DNA of 64,000 nucleotides from Neobacillus rhizosphaerae (GCF_937468385.1 NZ_CALBWS010000027.1:16402-80401), one strand, 5' to 3'; numbered from the stretch's first letter, positions 8,311-17,316 are shown. Numbers and translations are program-made. The notes: generated by a model from the letters alone, not told the origin.

Positions 8311-9261
8311 TTATTTCTTTAGTTTCATCTCTTCCTTAAGCTCTTCGACAAAATGTTGGGCACTTTGCGCTGCAATGCTGCCGTCCCCAGTGGCTGTAAC
8401 AATTTGGCGCAGGGTTTTTTCACGAATATCACCGGCTGCGAAAATACCAGGCACCTTCGTTTCCATAAGTTCATTTGTTTCAATATATCCATTTTCGTTC
8501 GTGATACCAAGGCTTACAAATGGCTTCGAAAGCGGCAGCATTCCGACATAAATGAAAACACCATCTGCCGGCAGTTCTTGTTCTTCTCCAGTTTGCGTTG
8601 AAACCAGGGTCACACTGCCGACTTTGCCATTTTTGTCATTAATCGACTTAATCGTATGGCTCCAGATAAAGTCCACTTTTTCATTGGCAAAAGCACGATC
8701 TTGAAGAATCTTTTGTGCGCGCAGCTGATCACGGCGATGAACAATGGTAACTTTGGAAGCAAAACGTGTTAAATAAACGCCTTCCTCAACAGCAGAATCG
8801 CCACCACCGATGACAAATAGTTGTTTTTCTTTGAAAAAGGCGCCATCACAAACGGCACAATAAGATACACCGCGGCCGCCCAGTTCTTTTTCGCCTGGAA
8901 CGCCGATTTTTTTATACTCGGCACCAGTAGTGATAATGACAGAGTAAGCTTTATATTGCTTCGATCCAGCGGTAACGAGTTTGTAGTCACCATGATCAAC
9001 GATTTCCTTAATATCGCCGTAAGCATATTCGGCGCCAAATTTTTTCGCATGTTCAAACATTTTCGTTGATAAATCAGGTCCTAATATGCTCTCAAAGCCC
9101 GGATAGTTTTCAACATCCTCGGTATTGGCCATTTGCCCGCCCGGCATGCCACGCTCAATCATCAGTGTTGAAAGATTGGCACGTGATGTATAAACTGCCG
9201 CCGTCATCCCCGCAGGTCCAGCCCCGGCAATAATGACATCATAAATTTTCTCTTCAGACAT
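8311..9261 (-). CDS. trxB: Thioredoxin reductase
   Basis: FAD-dependent enzyme that reduces thioredoxin with NADPH in the cytoplasm. It has 316 residues from the chosen start: FAD-binding GAGPAGMTA near the N-terminus, the redox pair CAVC (Cys135, Cys138), NADPH-binding GGGDSAVEEG and the C-terminal FAD motif GIFAAGDI. I place the start at the ATG of MSEEK because AAGGAG sits about 11 bases before it; an in-frame GTG four codons earlier directly abuts that AAGGAG. A repeat-B-like stretch fills its leader. Confidence 0.97.
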   Translation of the reverse strand: MSEEKIYDVIIAGAGPAGMTAAVYTSRANLSTLMIERGMPGGQMANTEDVENYPGFESILGPDLSTKMFEHAKKFGAEYAYGDIKEIVDHGDYKLVTAGSKQYKAYSVIITTGAEYKKIGVPGEKELGGRGVSYCAVCDGAFFKEKQLFVIGGGDSAVEEGVYLTRFASKVTIVHRRDQLRAQKILQDRAFANEKVDFIWSHTIKSINDKNGKVGSVTLVSTQTGEEQELPADGVFIYVGMLPLSKPFVSLGITNENGYIETNELMETKVPGIFAAGDIREKTLRQIVTATGDGSIAAQSAQHFVEELKEEMKLKK

Positions 9262-9283
9262 TGTTGGTTTCACTCCTTATTTT

Positions 9284-9405
9284 AAAAGCGGAAGCACCTT
9301 GCCCTGGGCAGCCCCGAAAACAAATGTTCTCGAGTATACGAAATATACACTTTGACTTCATATAGACGAGGTTATTTGCTCTCAAAGGGCTAGGCGCTAC
9401 AGCTA
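9284..9405. repeat. Diverged family-B repeat in the trxB leader
   Basis: It starts AAAAGCGGAAGCACC and ends GGCGCTACAGCTAGA, like the ends of the B elements at 14352-14637 and 60075-60258, but the middle differs. A second fragment ending GGTGCTATAGCTAGA lies at about 9505-9560. Confidence 0.5.
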
Positions 9406-9411
9406 GAATAT

Positions 9412-9452
9412 ATAAAAAAAACGATTAAGTATAACATTCCCTACTTAATCGT
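9412..9452 (-). terminator. Terminator after the TPR/HTH gene
   Basis: Minus strand ACGATTAAG pairs with CTTAATCGT, followed by eight T residues. Confidence 0.85.
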
Positions 9453-9574
9453 ATTAAACAATCGTATTATAGTCCAAATATCTGCTCAAATATCTGCTCA
9501 AAAATATGAAAGCACGCTCCCTTAGCGTGCACTACACCAGTTGCTCGGTGCTATAGCTAGATAGTTATTACAAT

Positions 9575-11071
9575 TCAATTCAGTATATCATTCACAATCT
9601 TGACATATTTCCCAATCGTCCCAATGGACAATCCGTAACGAGTGGCAACCTCCTGCTGGGAAACCTTTTCATGGCGTAGCTTGTGCCACACATACTCAAC
9701 TGCCCCCGCCCAAGCACGTTTATTTTTCAAGTGGATATTGGCTTTGGAAACTTCCACAAACACAGAGAACCACATTAAATACAAACCAGATTCAATTGCG
9801 CCAATCGGTTGATGATTCTCATAAAAAAGCTCGGCAATTTCCTGTGCATCGGACGTTATAGATGGTTTTCCTGACCTGATTAACGAGATATATTCTTTCT
9901 CTAAAGTCGTCAATTTCTGATTTTGAAAAAGACGCTTCGATGTAATGATTTCCTCTTTTTTCTTCGAAACAGTCGTGAGGAACAGCGCAAATAATCGCTC
10001 CTCAACATATTCGCTCTCAAGCTTTTGAAAAATTGATCCAGAATGATCTTCAAACCCATTTACTGATGCCTTTTCACCATTCCATGGTTCAGAGCCCTCT
10101 TTGTCAGGAGTGATTTCCAGCACCTTTTTCCATATACTTTTCGCAAAATTTTCATAGCCAGTGAAATAAGCTGAATAGGAAAGCCAGTAATAAAACGGTC
10201 CATCACCATCAAAGCCTTGTTTATATAATTTTTTTAACCATAAATAAGCAAGCTCATATTCCCCTACCAAAGCAAAACTGGTACCAAGCTTAAATTGATG
10301 CTCACTAAGAAGAGGTTGAATTTTTTTTAATATCGTAAGTAAATTGGTGACATTTTCCACTTCCCCCTGATAATGGGCAAATACAAGCCTGTTACAGAGG
10401 GCATGCAGGTTCCCCGGATTCCGCTCCAACACATCATCTAAGATAGATTCTGCTTTTTCCGACTTGCCTAAATAAAAATAAGCGAGTGCTAAATTGTTGT
10501 AAGCCGACCAGTATTCCGGATATTCCTTGACGACATCCTTTAACAACTCAATCGCCTTTGGAAAATAGCCTGACTCTAACAGATCGCGAGCCTGCTCTTG
10601 TTTGTATATCAGGTCGTCTTGCTGTAAAAACAGCTCATCCTCCAACTCTTCTGATTCAAAGGTAAGCAGTTCAAGCAAATCCTCCGTGTCTTCCGAAAAA
10701 TCACCATCCGGATCCAGCTGTAAATATAGCTTGGCATGGTGATAAGCATCTTTAAAAAATCCCATATAGGCATAATTATTGGCCAATAAATAATGGCACT
10801 CCACCATTTCGGAGTCTAGTTCTTCAAGGATGTGATGCAAGAGTCGGTTAGAATTTTCAAACTCGCCAAGTTCTGTTGACACAATGGCCAGCTGGCATGT
10901 AATCATCGGTTCACCCGGCTCAAGCTGCATCGCTCGCCCAAGATATTTTTTTGCTTTGATAAAATCACGTCGATGGTATGCCTTTAAACCCTTCGTGAAA
11001 TAATATTCCCCCGTAGGAACAAATGAAAGTATCTTTCCCTTATGCATTCTTGCCTCCGCTTTCTTTCCCAT
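9575..11071 (-). CDS. yvcD: TPR-repeat protein with C-terminal HTH (YvcD-like)
   Basis: A 498-residue protein. Tetratricopeptide helices begin about residue 25 (YYFTKGLKAYHRRDFIKAKKYL) and again about 175-240 (AIELLKDVVKEYPEYWSAYNNLALAY), and a short helix-turn-helix closes it (QQEVATRYGLSIGTIGKYVK, about 470-490). It has no signal peptide, so it is cytoplasmic, perhaps a DNA-binding scaffold; the function is unknown. The position beside trxB matches B. subtilis yvcD. I choose the ATG of MGKK because TTGGAGG precedes it at five bases. Confidence 0.85.
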   Translation of the reverse strand: MGKKAEARMHKGKILSFVPTGEYYFTKGLKAYHRRDFIKAKKYLGRAMQLEPGEPMITCQLAIVSTELGEFENSNRLLHHILEELDSEMVECHYLLANNYAYMGFFKDAYHHAKLYLQLDPDGDFSEDTEDLLELLTFESEELEDELFLQQDDLIYKQEQARDLLESGYFPKAIELLKDVVKEYPEYWSAYNNLALAYFYLGKSEKAESILDDVLERNPGNLHALCNRLVFAHYQGEVENVTNLLTILKKIQPLLSEHQFKLGTSFALVGEYELAYLWLKKLYKQGFDGDGPFYYWLSYSAYFTGYENFAKSIWKKVLEITPDKEGSEPWNGEKASVNGFEDHSGSIFQKLESEYVEERLFALFLTTVSKKKEEIITSKRLFQNQKLTTLEKEYISLIRSGKPSITSDAQEIAELFYENHQPIGAIESGLYLMWFSVFVEVSKANIHLKNKRAWAGAVEYVWHKLRHEKVSQQEVATRYGLSIGTIGKYVKIVNDILN

Positions 11072-11189
11072 GAAGTCCTCCAAATTTTCAACATAACTAA
11101 TCTAGTATATCATATTTGGGGGTTGTACGAGAAGGGATTCAGTATGGTTGTTGATGGCAAATTTTTGTGGGACCTATTTCCACACTTCT

Positions 11190-11540
11190 GTAAGGATATC
11201 AACATATTCAGGGAAAATATCGACACATATTTGAAGGAGAGCTACAATTTTTCGGGGATATTTCACCTTTTTTGGGGATATCTACAAATTTTTGATGGAT
11301 ATCTACAATTTTTTTGGGGATATCTACACATATTTGAAGGATAGCTACAATTTTTTGGGGATATCTACACCTATTTGGAGGATATCTACAATTTTTGGGG
11401 GATATCTATAAATTTTTGAAGAATATCTGCAATTTTTTTGGGGATATCTACACCTATTTGAAGGGTATCTGCAATTTTTTGGGGATATCTACAAATTTTT
11501 GAAGAATATCTGCAATTTTTTGGGGGTATCTACAAATTCC
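11190..11540. repeat. Tandem array, GGGATATCTACA core, alternating subunits
   Basis: About sixteen units of 19-23 bp fill the gap between the TPR gene and the his operon. Two subunits alternate: GGGGATATCTACACCTATTT plus GAA, and GATATCTGCAATTTTTT. Most carry a phased T5-T7 tract. No cas-like genes and no reading frame of note are associated. Confidence 0.85.
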
Positions 11541-11578
11541 TCCTGAATACAACAGCCCACAACAAAACCAGCCCCTCT

Positions 11579-12196
11579 TTAGGACCGGTCTTTGTGTCTT
11601 TCTTCTAAAGTACGCAATACTTCTTTAAATGGTAGCCCTTGCTCCACTAATAATACTTGCAGGTGATAAAGCAAATCGGCCGTTTCCCACTTCAGCTCTT
11701 CATGATCGCGATTCTTGGCTGCAATAATCACCTCGGCTGCTTCTTCCCCGACTTTTTTCAAAATTTTATCGACGCCTTTTTCAAAAAGATAGCTGGTATA
11801 AGCACCCTCTTGACGCTCCTGCTTGCGCTCCAAAATAACCTTCTCAAGTGTTGATAATATTTGATAGTCCTTCATGCTAGGAGGACGCTCTAAACCCCCT
11901 TTCGAAAAACAACTGACCGCACCCGTGTGGCAGGCATGGCCCCTAGGGTTAACAAGCACGAGCACTGTATCTTGATCACAGTCGTACTGGATACTAACGA
12001 CTGACTGGGTGTTCCCGCTAGTCGCTCCTTTATGCCATAACTCCTGACGTGAGCGACTGAAAAACCACGTTTCCCCAGTTTCCAGTGTTTTCTCAAGAGA
12101 TTTCTCGTTCATGTAGGCGAGCGTTAGTACTTCCATTGTTTCGGCATCCTGGATAATGGCTGGAACAAGCCCTTTTTCATCAAATTTCACGTTCAT
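11579..12196 (-). CDS. hisI: Bifunctional phosphoribosyl-AMP cyclohydrolase / phosphoribosyl-ATP pyrophosphatase (HisIE)
   Basis: Catalyses steps two and three of histidine synthesis. It has 205 residues: the N-terminal cyclohydrolase domain (1-110) carries the zinc/Mg motifs DCDQDTVLVLV and CHTGAVSC, and the C-terminal MazG-like pyrophosphatase domain (about 115-205) carries KVGEEAAEVIIAAKNRD and ADLLYHLQVLL. It is the last gene of the his operon. The start overlaps the hisF stop (ATGA). The tandem repeat array follows; only a weak hairpin is visible as terminator. Confidence 0.97.
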   Translation of the reverse strand: MNVKFDEKGLVPAIIQDAETMEVLTLAYMNEKSLEKTLETGETWFFSRSRQELWHKGATSGNTQSVVSIQYDCDQDTVLVLVNPRGHACHTGAVSCFSKGGLERPPSMKDYQILSTLEKVILERKQERQEGAYTSYLFEKGVDKILKKVGEEAAEVIIAAKNRDHEELKWETADLLYHLQVLLVEQGLPFKEVLRTLEERHKDRS

Positions 12197-12954
12197 CGAA
12201 CGACAACTCCTTTTTCCCGCAAATAGCCTTTTACTTCATGGACTGAAGTTTCTTTATAATGAAAGATAGAGGCTGCGAGTGCAGCATCGGCCTTTCCATC
12301 CAAAAAGGCTTTTTCAAAATGTTCGGCATTCCCGGCACCACCTGAAGCAATTACCGGAATCGGTACCGCCTCACTTACAGCCATCGTTAGCTCAATGTCG
12401 AATCCGTTTTTCGCGCCATCGCTATCCATACTAGTTAATAAAATTTCTCCGGCACCAAGATCGGCCGCCTCCACTGCCCACTCTATTGCTTTTTTATCAG
12501 TAGGCTTCCGTCCTCCATGGGTATATACTCGCCATGTCCCTAACTCTTCATCAAATTTAGCATCAATCGCCACTACGATACATTGCGAACCGAAATAGCC
12601 AGCACCTTCCTTAATCAACTCCGAATTTAGAACAGCTGCTGTATTCAATGACACTTTATCAGCTCCAGAGCGAAGAATTTTCTTCATGTCTTCCAAAGAA
12701 TTGATGCCTCCTCCAACCGTAAATGGAATTGCCAGCTCAAAGGCAATGGCCTTGACGACTTCAACCATTGTTTTCCTGCCCTCGACGGAAGCAGAAATAT
12801 CAAGGAACACAAGCTCGTCTGCCCCTTGCTCATCATAAAACCGTGCAAGCTCAACGGGATCACCGGCATCACGAAGCTGGACAAATTGAATCCCCTTTAC
12901 GACACGACCATCCTTTACATCAAGGCAGGGAATGATTCGCTTTGTTAATGTCAT
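12193..12954 (-). CDS. hisF: Imidazole glycerol phosphate synthase, cyclase subunit
   Basis: TIM-barrel subunit that uses ammonia from HisH to form imidazole glycerol phosphate and AICAR. It has 253 residues with catalytic Asp in IIPCLDVKDGRVVKG (Asp11) and a second in SMDSDGAKNGFD (near residue 130), plus the phosphate-binding VGGGI and ASGGAG loops. Start and stop overlap hisA and hisI by four bases. Confidence 0.98.
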   Translation of the reverse strand: MTLTKRIIPCLDVKDGRVVKGIQFVQLRDAGDPVELARFYDEQGADELVFLDISASVEGRKTMVEVVKAIAFELAIPFTVGGGINSLEDMKKILRSGADKVSLNTAAVLNSELIKEGAGYFGSQCIVVAIDAKFDEELGTWRVYTHGGRKPTDKKAIEWAVEAADLGAGEILLTSMDSDGAKNGFDIELTMAVSEAVPIPVIASGGAGNAEHFEKAFLDGKADAALAASIFHYKETSVHEVKGYLREKGVVVR

Positions 12955-13679
12955 ATCGGAGCCACCTCTTCCAATGCTTCCGTTAATGTAAAGCGACCTT
13001 CATAGATGGCTTTACCAACAATTGCTCCGTTTACACCTTTTGCTGCAGCTAAAGCCTGTAAATCTGCAAGACTGCTTACCCCGCCTGAGGCGATGACATT
13101 TTTTCCAGTTACTTCAGCCATTTCACAAACAGCTGCAATATTCGGGCCTGTTAGGGTTCCATCGGTGGCAATATCGGTAAAAATAAATGTTTCAGCCCCA
13201 GCATCAGCAAAACGTTGGCCTAGTTCAACCGCTGTTAACTCTGAAGAATTCAGCCAGCCATGGGTGGCAACATAGCCATCTTTGGCATCAATACCCACTG
13301 CAATTTTTTTACCAAATTTCTTAATCATTTCGATCGCAAATTCAGGCTTTGAAACAGCAATGCTCCCAATAATCACTCGGTCCACGCCATTTTCCAGATA
13401 GTGAAGAATATCGTCCTCGGAGCGAATACCGCCACCAATTTGAATTTTTGTCTTTAGTTTTTGCGCGGCCTCAATCACAAAACGGTCGTTGACTCGCTTG
13501 CCATCCTTTGCACCATCAAGGTCGACCATGTGAATCCATTCAGCGCCGTCAATTGCAAAGCTTCGAGCCATATCAAATGGCAACTCTCCATAAATCGTTT
13601 CTTTACGATAATCCCCTTGAAGAAGACGAACACAATTGCCGCCCCGCATATCAATCGCCGGGTAGATCGTGAAGCTCAT
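12951..13679 (-). CDS. hisA: ProFAR isomerase
   Basis: Isomerises 5'-ProFAR to PRFAR, step four of histidine synthesis. It is a 242-residue (beta/alpha)8 barrel with catalytic Asp8 (YPAIDMRGGNCVRL) and the second Asp in IFTDIATDGTLTGPN; phosphate loops are QIGGGIR and ASGGVSS. It overlaps hisH and hisF by four bases each, so the block is translationally coupled. Confidence 0.98.
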   Translation of the reverse strand: MSFTIYPAIDMRGGNCVRLLQGDYRKETIYGELPFDMARSFAIDGAEWIHMVDLDGAKDGKRVNDRFVIEAAQKLKTKIQIGGGIRSEDDILHYLENGVDRVIIGSIAVSKPEFAIEMIKKFGKKIAVGIDAKDGYVATHGWLNSSELTAVELGQRFADAGAETFIFTDIATDGTLTGPNIAAVCEMAEVTGKNVIASGGVSSLADLQALAAAKGVNGAIVGKAIYEGRFTLTEALEEVAPI

Positions 13680-14302
13680 CGAACCGCCTTCCTTTCTTCA
13701 ACTATTTTTAAAAAATTTGCGAGAAGGGCCATCCCAAGTTTGCTACTTTTTTCAGGATGAAATTGCATCCCCAATACATTGTCTCTTCCTACTACTGCTG
13801 AAACCTGTTCATGGTAAACTGTTTTTGCCAGGAGTACATCGGAATTTTCCGCATTTACAAAATAAGAATGGACGAAATAAACATAATCCTCTTGTAAATT
13901 GTTCAAAAGAGGTGACGACTGGACAAATTCAAGCCGGTTCCAGCCCATGTGTGGAACTTTGTATGGAATGCCTGCAAGCGTTCGCCCCGGAAAACGATGA
14001 ACACTTCCCGGCAATAATCCTAGGCCTTCCGTTAAGCCATTTTCCTCACTTTGCTCAAACAGCAGCTGCATGCCAAGACAAATTCCGAGCAGCGGTTTCC
14101 CCGTTGCCGCAAATTCCTTAATCGTTTCTCCTGGGAGCCGTTCCATCGCATCACGAAAGGCACCTACTCCTGGGAGAATCAAGGCATCGGCATGACATAA
14201 TTTATGTTTATCAGCAGAAATAAAATATTCGGCACCGAGTCGTTCTAACGCCTTGCTTACGCTAAAGAGATTTCCCATGCCGTAGTCAACAATACCAATC
14301 AT
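13676..14302 (-). CDS. hisH: Imidazole glycerol phosphate synthase, glutaminase subunit
   Basis: Class I glutamine amidotransferase that feeds ammonia to HisF. It has 208 residues with nucleophile Cys in PLLGICLGMQLLFE (about residue 77) and the His-Glu pair in GMQFHPEKSS near the C-terminus (about 185-188). The ATG has GGTGG upstream. The operon is broken just before it: 355 bp of repeat separate hisH from hisB, so it may need read-through or a local promoter. Confidence 0.97.
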   Translation of the reverse strand: MIGIVDYGMGNLFSVSKALERLGAEYFISADKHKLCHADALILPGVGAFRDAMERLPGETIKEFAATGKPLLGICLGMQLLFEQSEENGLTEGLGLLPGSVHRFPGRTLAGIPYKVPHMGWNRLEFVQSSPLLNNLQEDYVYFVHSYFVNAENSDVLLAKTVYHEQVSAVVGRDNVLGMQFHPEKSSKLGMALLANFLKIVEERKAVR

Positions 14303-14334
14303 GTTGTTACCACCTTTTTGGTACGGTGCCTGAC

Positions 14335-14347
14335 ACCGCCCGGATTT
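14335..14347. repeat. Short palindrome-like GGTGCCTGACACC
   Basis: The same 13-mer occurs in reverse at 37961-37973, and a shorter version at 38073-38083, each in a gap or at a gene end. It is a recurrent intergenic motif of unknown role. Confidence 0.5.
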
Positions 14348-14351
14348 TGTC

Positions 14352-14637
14352 GATTTTAAGAAAAGCGGAAGCGGCCGTTTAGCGGCGTATGGACTGGAGC
14401 ACTTTGACTGAGATAAATGTAAACTCGCCGACTGGCAAGCCGTTAGGCGAAGACAGAGGCTTAGTTGAATTTATGCGTTCAGAATTTAGGGAATAAATTC
14501 TGATTAGCTAAAGGAAACACGGAAAGCGTTAGCGCTCCGATGTTGACTTATCGTAGGGAAAAGGGCAAAGTACACTAGCCGCTGGGCGCTGGAGCTGGAC
14601 AATTCTCAAAGTCGAAAATTTTATACTTTCTTATTTT
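14352..14637. repeat. Family-B repeat between hisB and hisH, split by a family-A element
   Basis: The outer parts (14352-14417 and 14509-14637) align along their length with the B element at 60075-60258: both have TATGGACTGGAGC, GACTGAGATAAA, GGAAACACGG, GATGTTGACTTATCGTAGGG and the end AAAGTCGAAAATTTTATACT. In this copy a 91-bp A element is placed between AGATAAA and GGAAACACGG. Confidence 0.85.
14418..14508. mobile_element. Family-A element (copy A1) inserted in repeat B
   Basis: It begins TGTAAACTCGCCGACTGGC and ends TGATTAGC, flanked on both sides by TAAA, which is present only once in the uninterrupted B copy. It has the A core GGCGAAGACAGAGGC and a second hairpin, CAGAATTTA / TAAATTCTG. 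It has no coding capacity, so it would be a non-autonomous (MITE-like) element. Confidence 0.65.
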
Positions 14638-14657
14638 GAAAAAACGGTGCCTTTCTT

Positions 14658-15245
14658 CTATAACATCCCTTTAGTCGATGGGATGCCGTTAATGCGCGGG
14701 TCAATCGTGGTTGCTTCGTCGAGTGCCCGGCCAAGTGCTTTAAAAACTGCCTCGATCATATGATGGGTATTTTTTCCACAATGAACAATCACATGGAGGT
14801 TCATCCGCGCCTCAAGGGCAAGCTTCCAAAGAAATTCATGGACAAGCTCGGTATCAAAGCTACCCACCTTCTGTCCTGGGAACTCCGCTCGCATTTCGAG
14901 ATGCGGGCGGTTGCTGAGATCGACCACTACCTGGGCTAGTGCTTCATCCATCGGTACAAACGCATTCCCGTAACGCTTAATGCCTTTTTTATCTCCAAGT
15001 GCTTCGCGCAGTGCCTGGCCCAGACAAATACCGATATCTTCCGTTGTATGGTGATCATCAACTTCGATATCGCCTTGGGCGTCAACAGTCAGGTTAAATT
15101 GGCCATGTTTAGTGAATAAATCCAGCATATGACTTAAGAATGGGACACCTGTTTCAAGATTGGACTGGCCATCCCCATCAATTGCTAACGATAGTTGAAT
15201 TTTTGTTTCATTTGTTTTCCGTTCGATGCTTGCCACTCTTTCCAT
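14658..15245 (-). CDS. hisB: Imidazoleglycerol-phosphate dehydratase
   Basis: Mn-dependent dehydratase forming imidazole acetol phosphate, step six of the pathway. It has 195 residues with the two duplicated metal-binding motifs DDHHTTED (about 63-70) and HCGKNTHHMIEA (about 155-166). There is no phosphatase domain, as usual for Gram-positives. A GGAGGGC site precedes the ATG. A 157-bp gap to hisD and the repeat on the other side make it unusually isolated within the operon. Confidence 0.98.
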   Translation of the reverse strand: MERVASIERKTNETKIQLSLAIDGDGQSNLETGVPFLSHMLDLFTKHGQFNLTVDAQGDIEVDDHHTTEDIGICLGQALREALGDKKGIKRYGNAFVPMDEALAQVVVDLSNRPHLEMRAEFPGQKVGSFDTELVHEFLWKLALEARMNLHVIVHCGKNTHHMIEAVFKALGRALDEATTIDPRINGIPSTKGML

Positions 15246-15402
15246 GAAGCTGCCCTCCTTGAATGATTACTTTCTTTTATAGACTCTTTGGGTTGGAATG
15301 TATTTCCAAAAATAAAAAATGATATAGACAATTTTCCTGTTCTGTTGAGGTATCTTGTCCTTAAGAGCCCTTATTAACCTACAAACATGACATGCAAAGA
15401 AG

Positions 15403-16677
15403 CTATTTATCGTTGTTGAGTCTTATTTCGACAGCTCGGGCGTGTGCCTCAAGCCCTTCCATTCTGGCAAATTCAGCTATCTTCGCTCCGTTGTCGGTTA
15501 AAGCCTTTTTGCTGTAGATGATCACGCTCGATTTCTTTTGAAAATCATCGATATTAAGTGGACTTGAAAAACGGGCCGTTCCGTTTGTCGGTAGCACATG
15601 GTTTGGCCCTGCAAAATAATCGCCAACAGGCTCGGAACTGTATCGGCCGATAAAAATGGCTCCAGCGTGACGAATCTTCCCGAGAAGCTCAAGTCCATTT
15701 TCAGTGATAACTTCAAGATGTTCGGGCGCTAATTGGTTAACTATATCAATCGCTTCGTCGAGATCAACGGTTACATAGATGGCTCCGTAATCTGCAATTG
15801 ACCGTGTCGCAATTTCCTTACGCGGCAGCAATGCTAACTGCTGTTCGACTTCTAACGACACAGCTTCTGCCAATTCTAGCGACGGAGTAACTAGAACGCT
15901 ACAGGCTCGGGGGTCATGCTCTGCCTGTGATAACAGATCGGCCGCAACCTCGTCAGCCCTTGCTGTATCATCTGCTAATATCGCAATCTCACTCGGTCCG
16001 GCAATCATATCAATATCGACATCGCCGAATACCTCACGTTTCGCCAATGCCACAAAGATATTTCCAGGGCCGGTAATTTTATCAACAGCGGCAATCGATT
16101 CCGTTCCATAGGCAATGGCTGCAATTGCTTGCGCCCCGCCAACCTTATATATTTCCTCGACGCCCGCTTCCCTTGCCGCAACGAGCACCGCTGCTGGCAA
16201 TTTCCCATGGACGTTAGGCGGCGACACCATTACAATTCGTTTGACACCGGCCACTTTTGCTGGAATTACGTTCATCAACACCGATGAGGGGTAGGCAGCC
16301 GTACCGCCTGGCACGTATACTCCAACCGAATCAAGCGGGGTTATTTTTTGTCCCAGAATTGTTCCGTTCTCTTCCGTTGTCATCCACGATGGCCGGAGTT
16401 GCTTTTCATGAAAGGAGCGGATATTATCCGCCGCTTCTCGAACAATTGCCACAAATGAATCCTTCATCTGACCATAGGCCTCTTCAATTTCTTTTTCTGG
16501 TACGGAAAAAGAAGACAAGTTGACGCGATCGAATTTCTCTGTGTACGTTCTTAAAGCTGCGTCACCATGAGTACGTACATCAGCGATAATGTTTTTGACG
16601 ATAGACTGCTGTTCAAAGGTGCCAGTTTCAATCGAACGTTTAAGCGATACCTGGTCAGACACTTTAACTATTTTCAT
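15403..16677 (-). CDS. hisD: Histidinol dehydrogenase
   Basis: Zinc enzyme performing the last two NAD-dependent oxidations to histidine. It has 424 residues with GVYVPGGTAAYPSSVLM (substrate/NAD region, about 117-133), the signature IDMIAGPSEIAILAD (about 240), zinc ligands in LLSQAEHDPRA, catalytic Glu/His in LAPEHLEV (about 325), and GPNHVLPTNGTARF. The start has GGGAGGGC upstream. hisG precedes it by 12 bp. Confidence 0.98.
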   Translation of the reverse strand: MKIVKVSDQVSLKRSIETGTFEQQSIVKNIIADVRTHGDAALRTYTEKFDRVNLSSFSVPEKEIEEAYGQMKDSFVAIVREAADNIRSFHEKQLRPSWMTTEENGTILGQKITPLDSVGVYVPGGTAAYPSSVLMNVIPAKVAGVKRIVMVSPPNVHGKLPAAVLVAAREAGVEEIYKVGGAQAIAAIAYGTESIAAVDKITGPGNIFVALAKREVFGDVDIDMIAGPSEIAILADDTARADEVAADLLSQAEHDPRACSVLVTPSLELAEAVSLEVEQQLALLPRKEIATRSIADYGAIYVTVDLDEAIDIVNQLAPEHLEVITENGLELLGKIRHAGAIFIGRYSSEPVGDYFAGPNHVLPTNGTARFSSPLNIDDFQKKSSVIIYSKKALTDNGAKIAEFARMEGLEAHARAVEIRLNNDK

Positions 16678-16689
16678 ATTTTGCCCTCC

Positions 16690-17316
16690 CTATGAAACCA
16701 CTTCATGTAGCCTTGTTACCAATTCGTCAATCCGAGTGTCTTTAATTCGATAGCTGACAGGATTGACAATCAGGCGCGATGTCACATCAACCATTCGTTC
16801 GTATTCCACGAGCCCATTTTCCTTTAATGTCCGGCCAGTTGAGACAATATCAACGATTCTGTCGGAAAGGCCGATTAATGGAGCCAGTTCGATGGAGCCA
16901 TTCAATTTGATAATTTCAACCTGTTCCCCTTGCTCGCGAAAATAGGCTTCCGCCACATTCGGATATTTGGTCGCGACTCTTGGGGCCACATCATTCATAT
17001 TTGTATCTGGAAGACCGGCAACCGCCAAATAGCAATAGCTGATCTTGAGATCAAGCAGTTCATAAACATCGCGCTCCTCCTCAAGCAGCACGTCCTTCCC
17101 GGCAATTCCCACATCAGCAACACCGTGCTCAACATAGGTAGCAACATCCATTGGCTTGGCTAAAATAAATCGGAGGCCTTCCTCGGCGACCTCAATGATC
17201 AATTTTCTTGAATCGTCAAATTCCGGCGGCAGCCTGTAGCCTGCTTTTCTCAGTAAGCCCACTGCTTCTTCAAAAATTCTCCCTTTTGGCATTGCAATCG
17301 TTAGGATGTTACTCAT
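16690..17316 (-). CDS. hisG: ATP phosphoribosyltransferase, short form
   Basis: First committed step of histidine synthesis, joining ATP and PRPP. It has 208 residues, so it is the short form that lacks the C-terminal allosteric domain and needs HisZ, encoded just upstream and overlapping. Motifs are TIAMPKGRIFEEA at the N-terminus and IVDIVSTGRTLKENGL (PRPP loop, about 152-167). GGAGGAC lies before the ATG inside hisZ. Confidence 0.97.
   Translation of the reverse strand: MSNILTIAMPKGRIFEEAVGLLRKAGYRLPPEFDDSRKLIIEVAEEGLRFILAKPMDVATYVEHGVADVGIAGKDVLLEEERDVYELLDLKISYCYLAVAGLPDTNMNDVAPRVATKYPNVAEAYFREQGEQVEIIKLNGSIELAPLIGLSDRIVDIVSTGRTLKENGLVEYERMVDVTSRLIVNPVSYRIKDTRIDELVTRLHEVVS

Noticed and set aside
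11042..11344. 100-codon plus-strand frame over the GATATC array
   Set aside because: Low-complexity repeat translation; it starts inside the TPR gene on the other strand and has no ribosome site.
11190..11540. CRISPR array
   Set aside because: Units are 19-23 bp with no unique spacers of constant length, and no cas genes are in the window.
14520..14545. CcpA cre site in AAAGCGTTAGCGCT
   Set aside because: Mismatches at defined positions and it lies inside the family-B repeat, not at a promoter.
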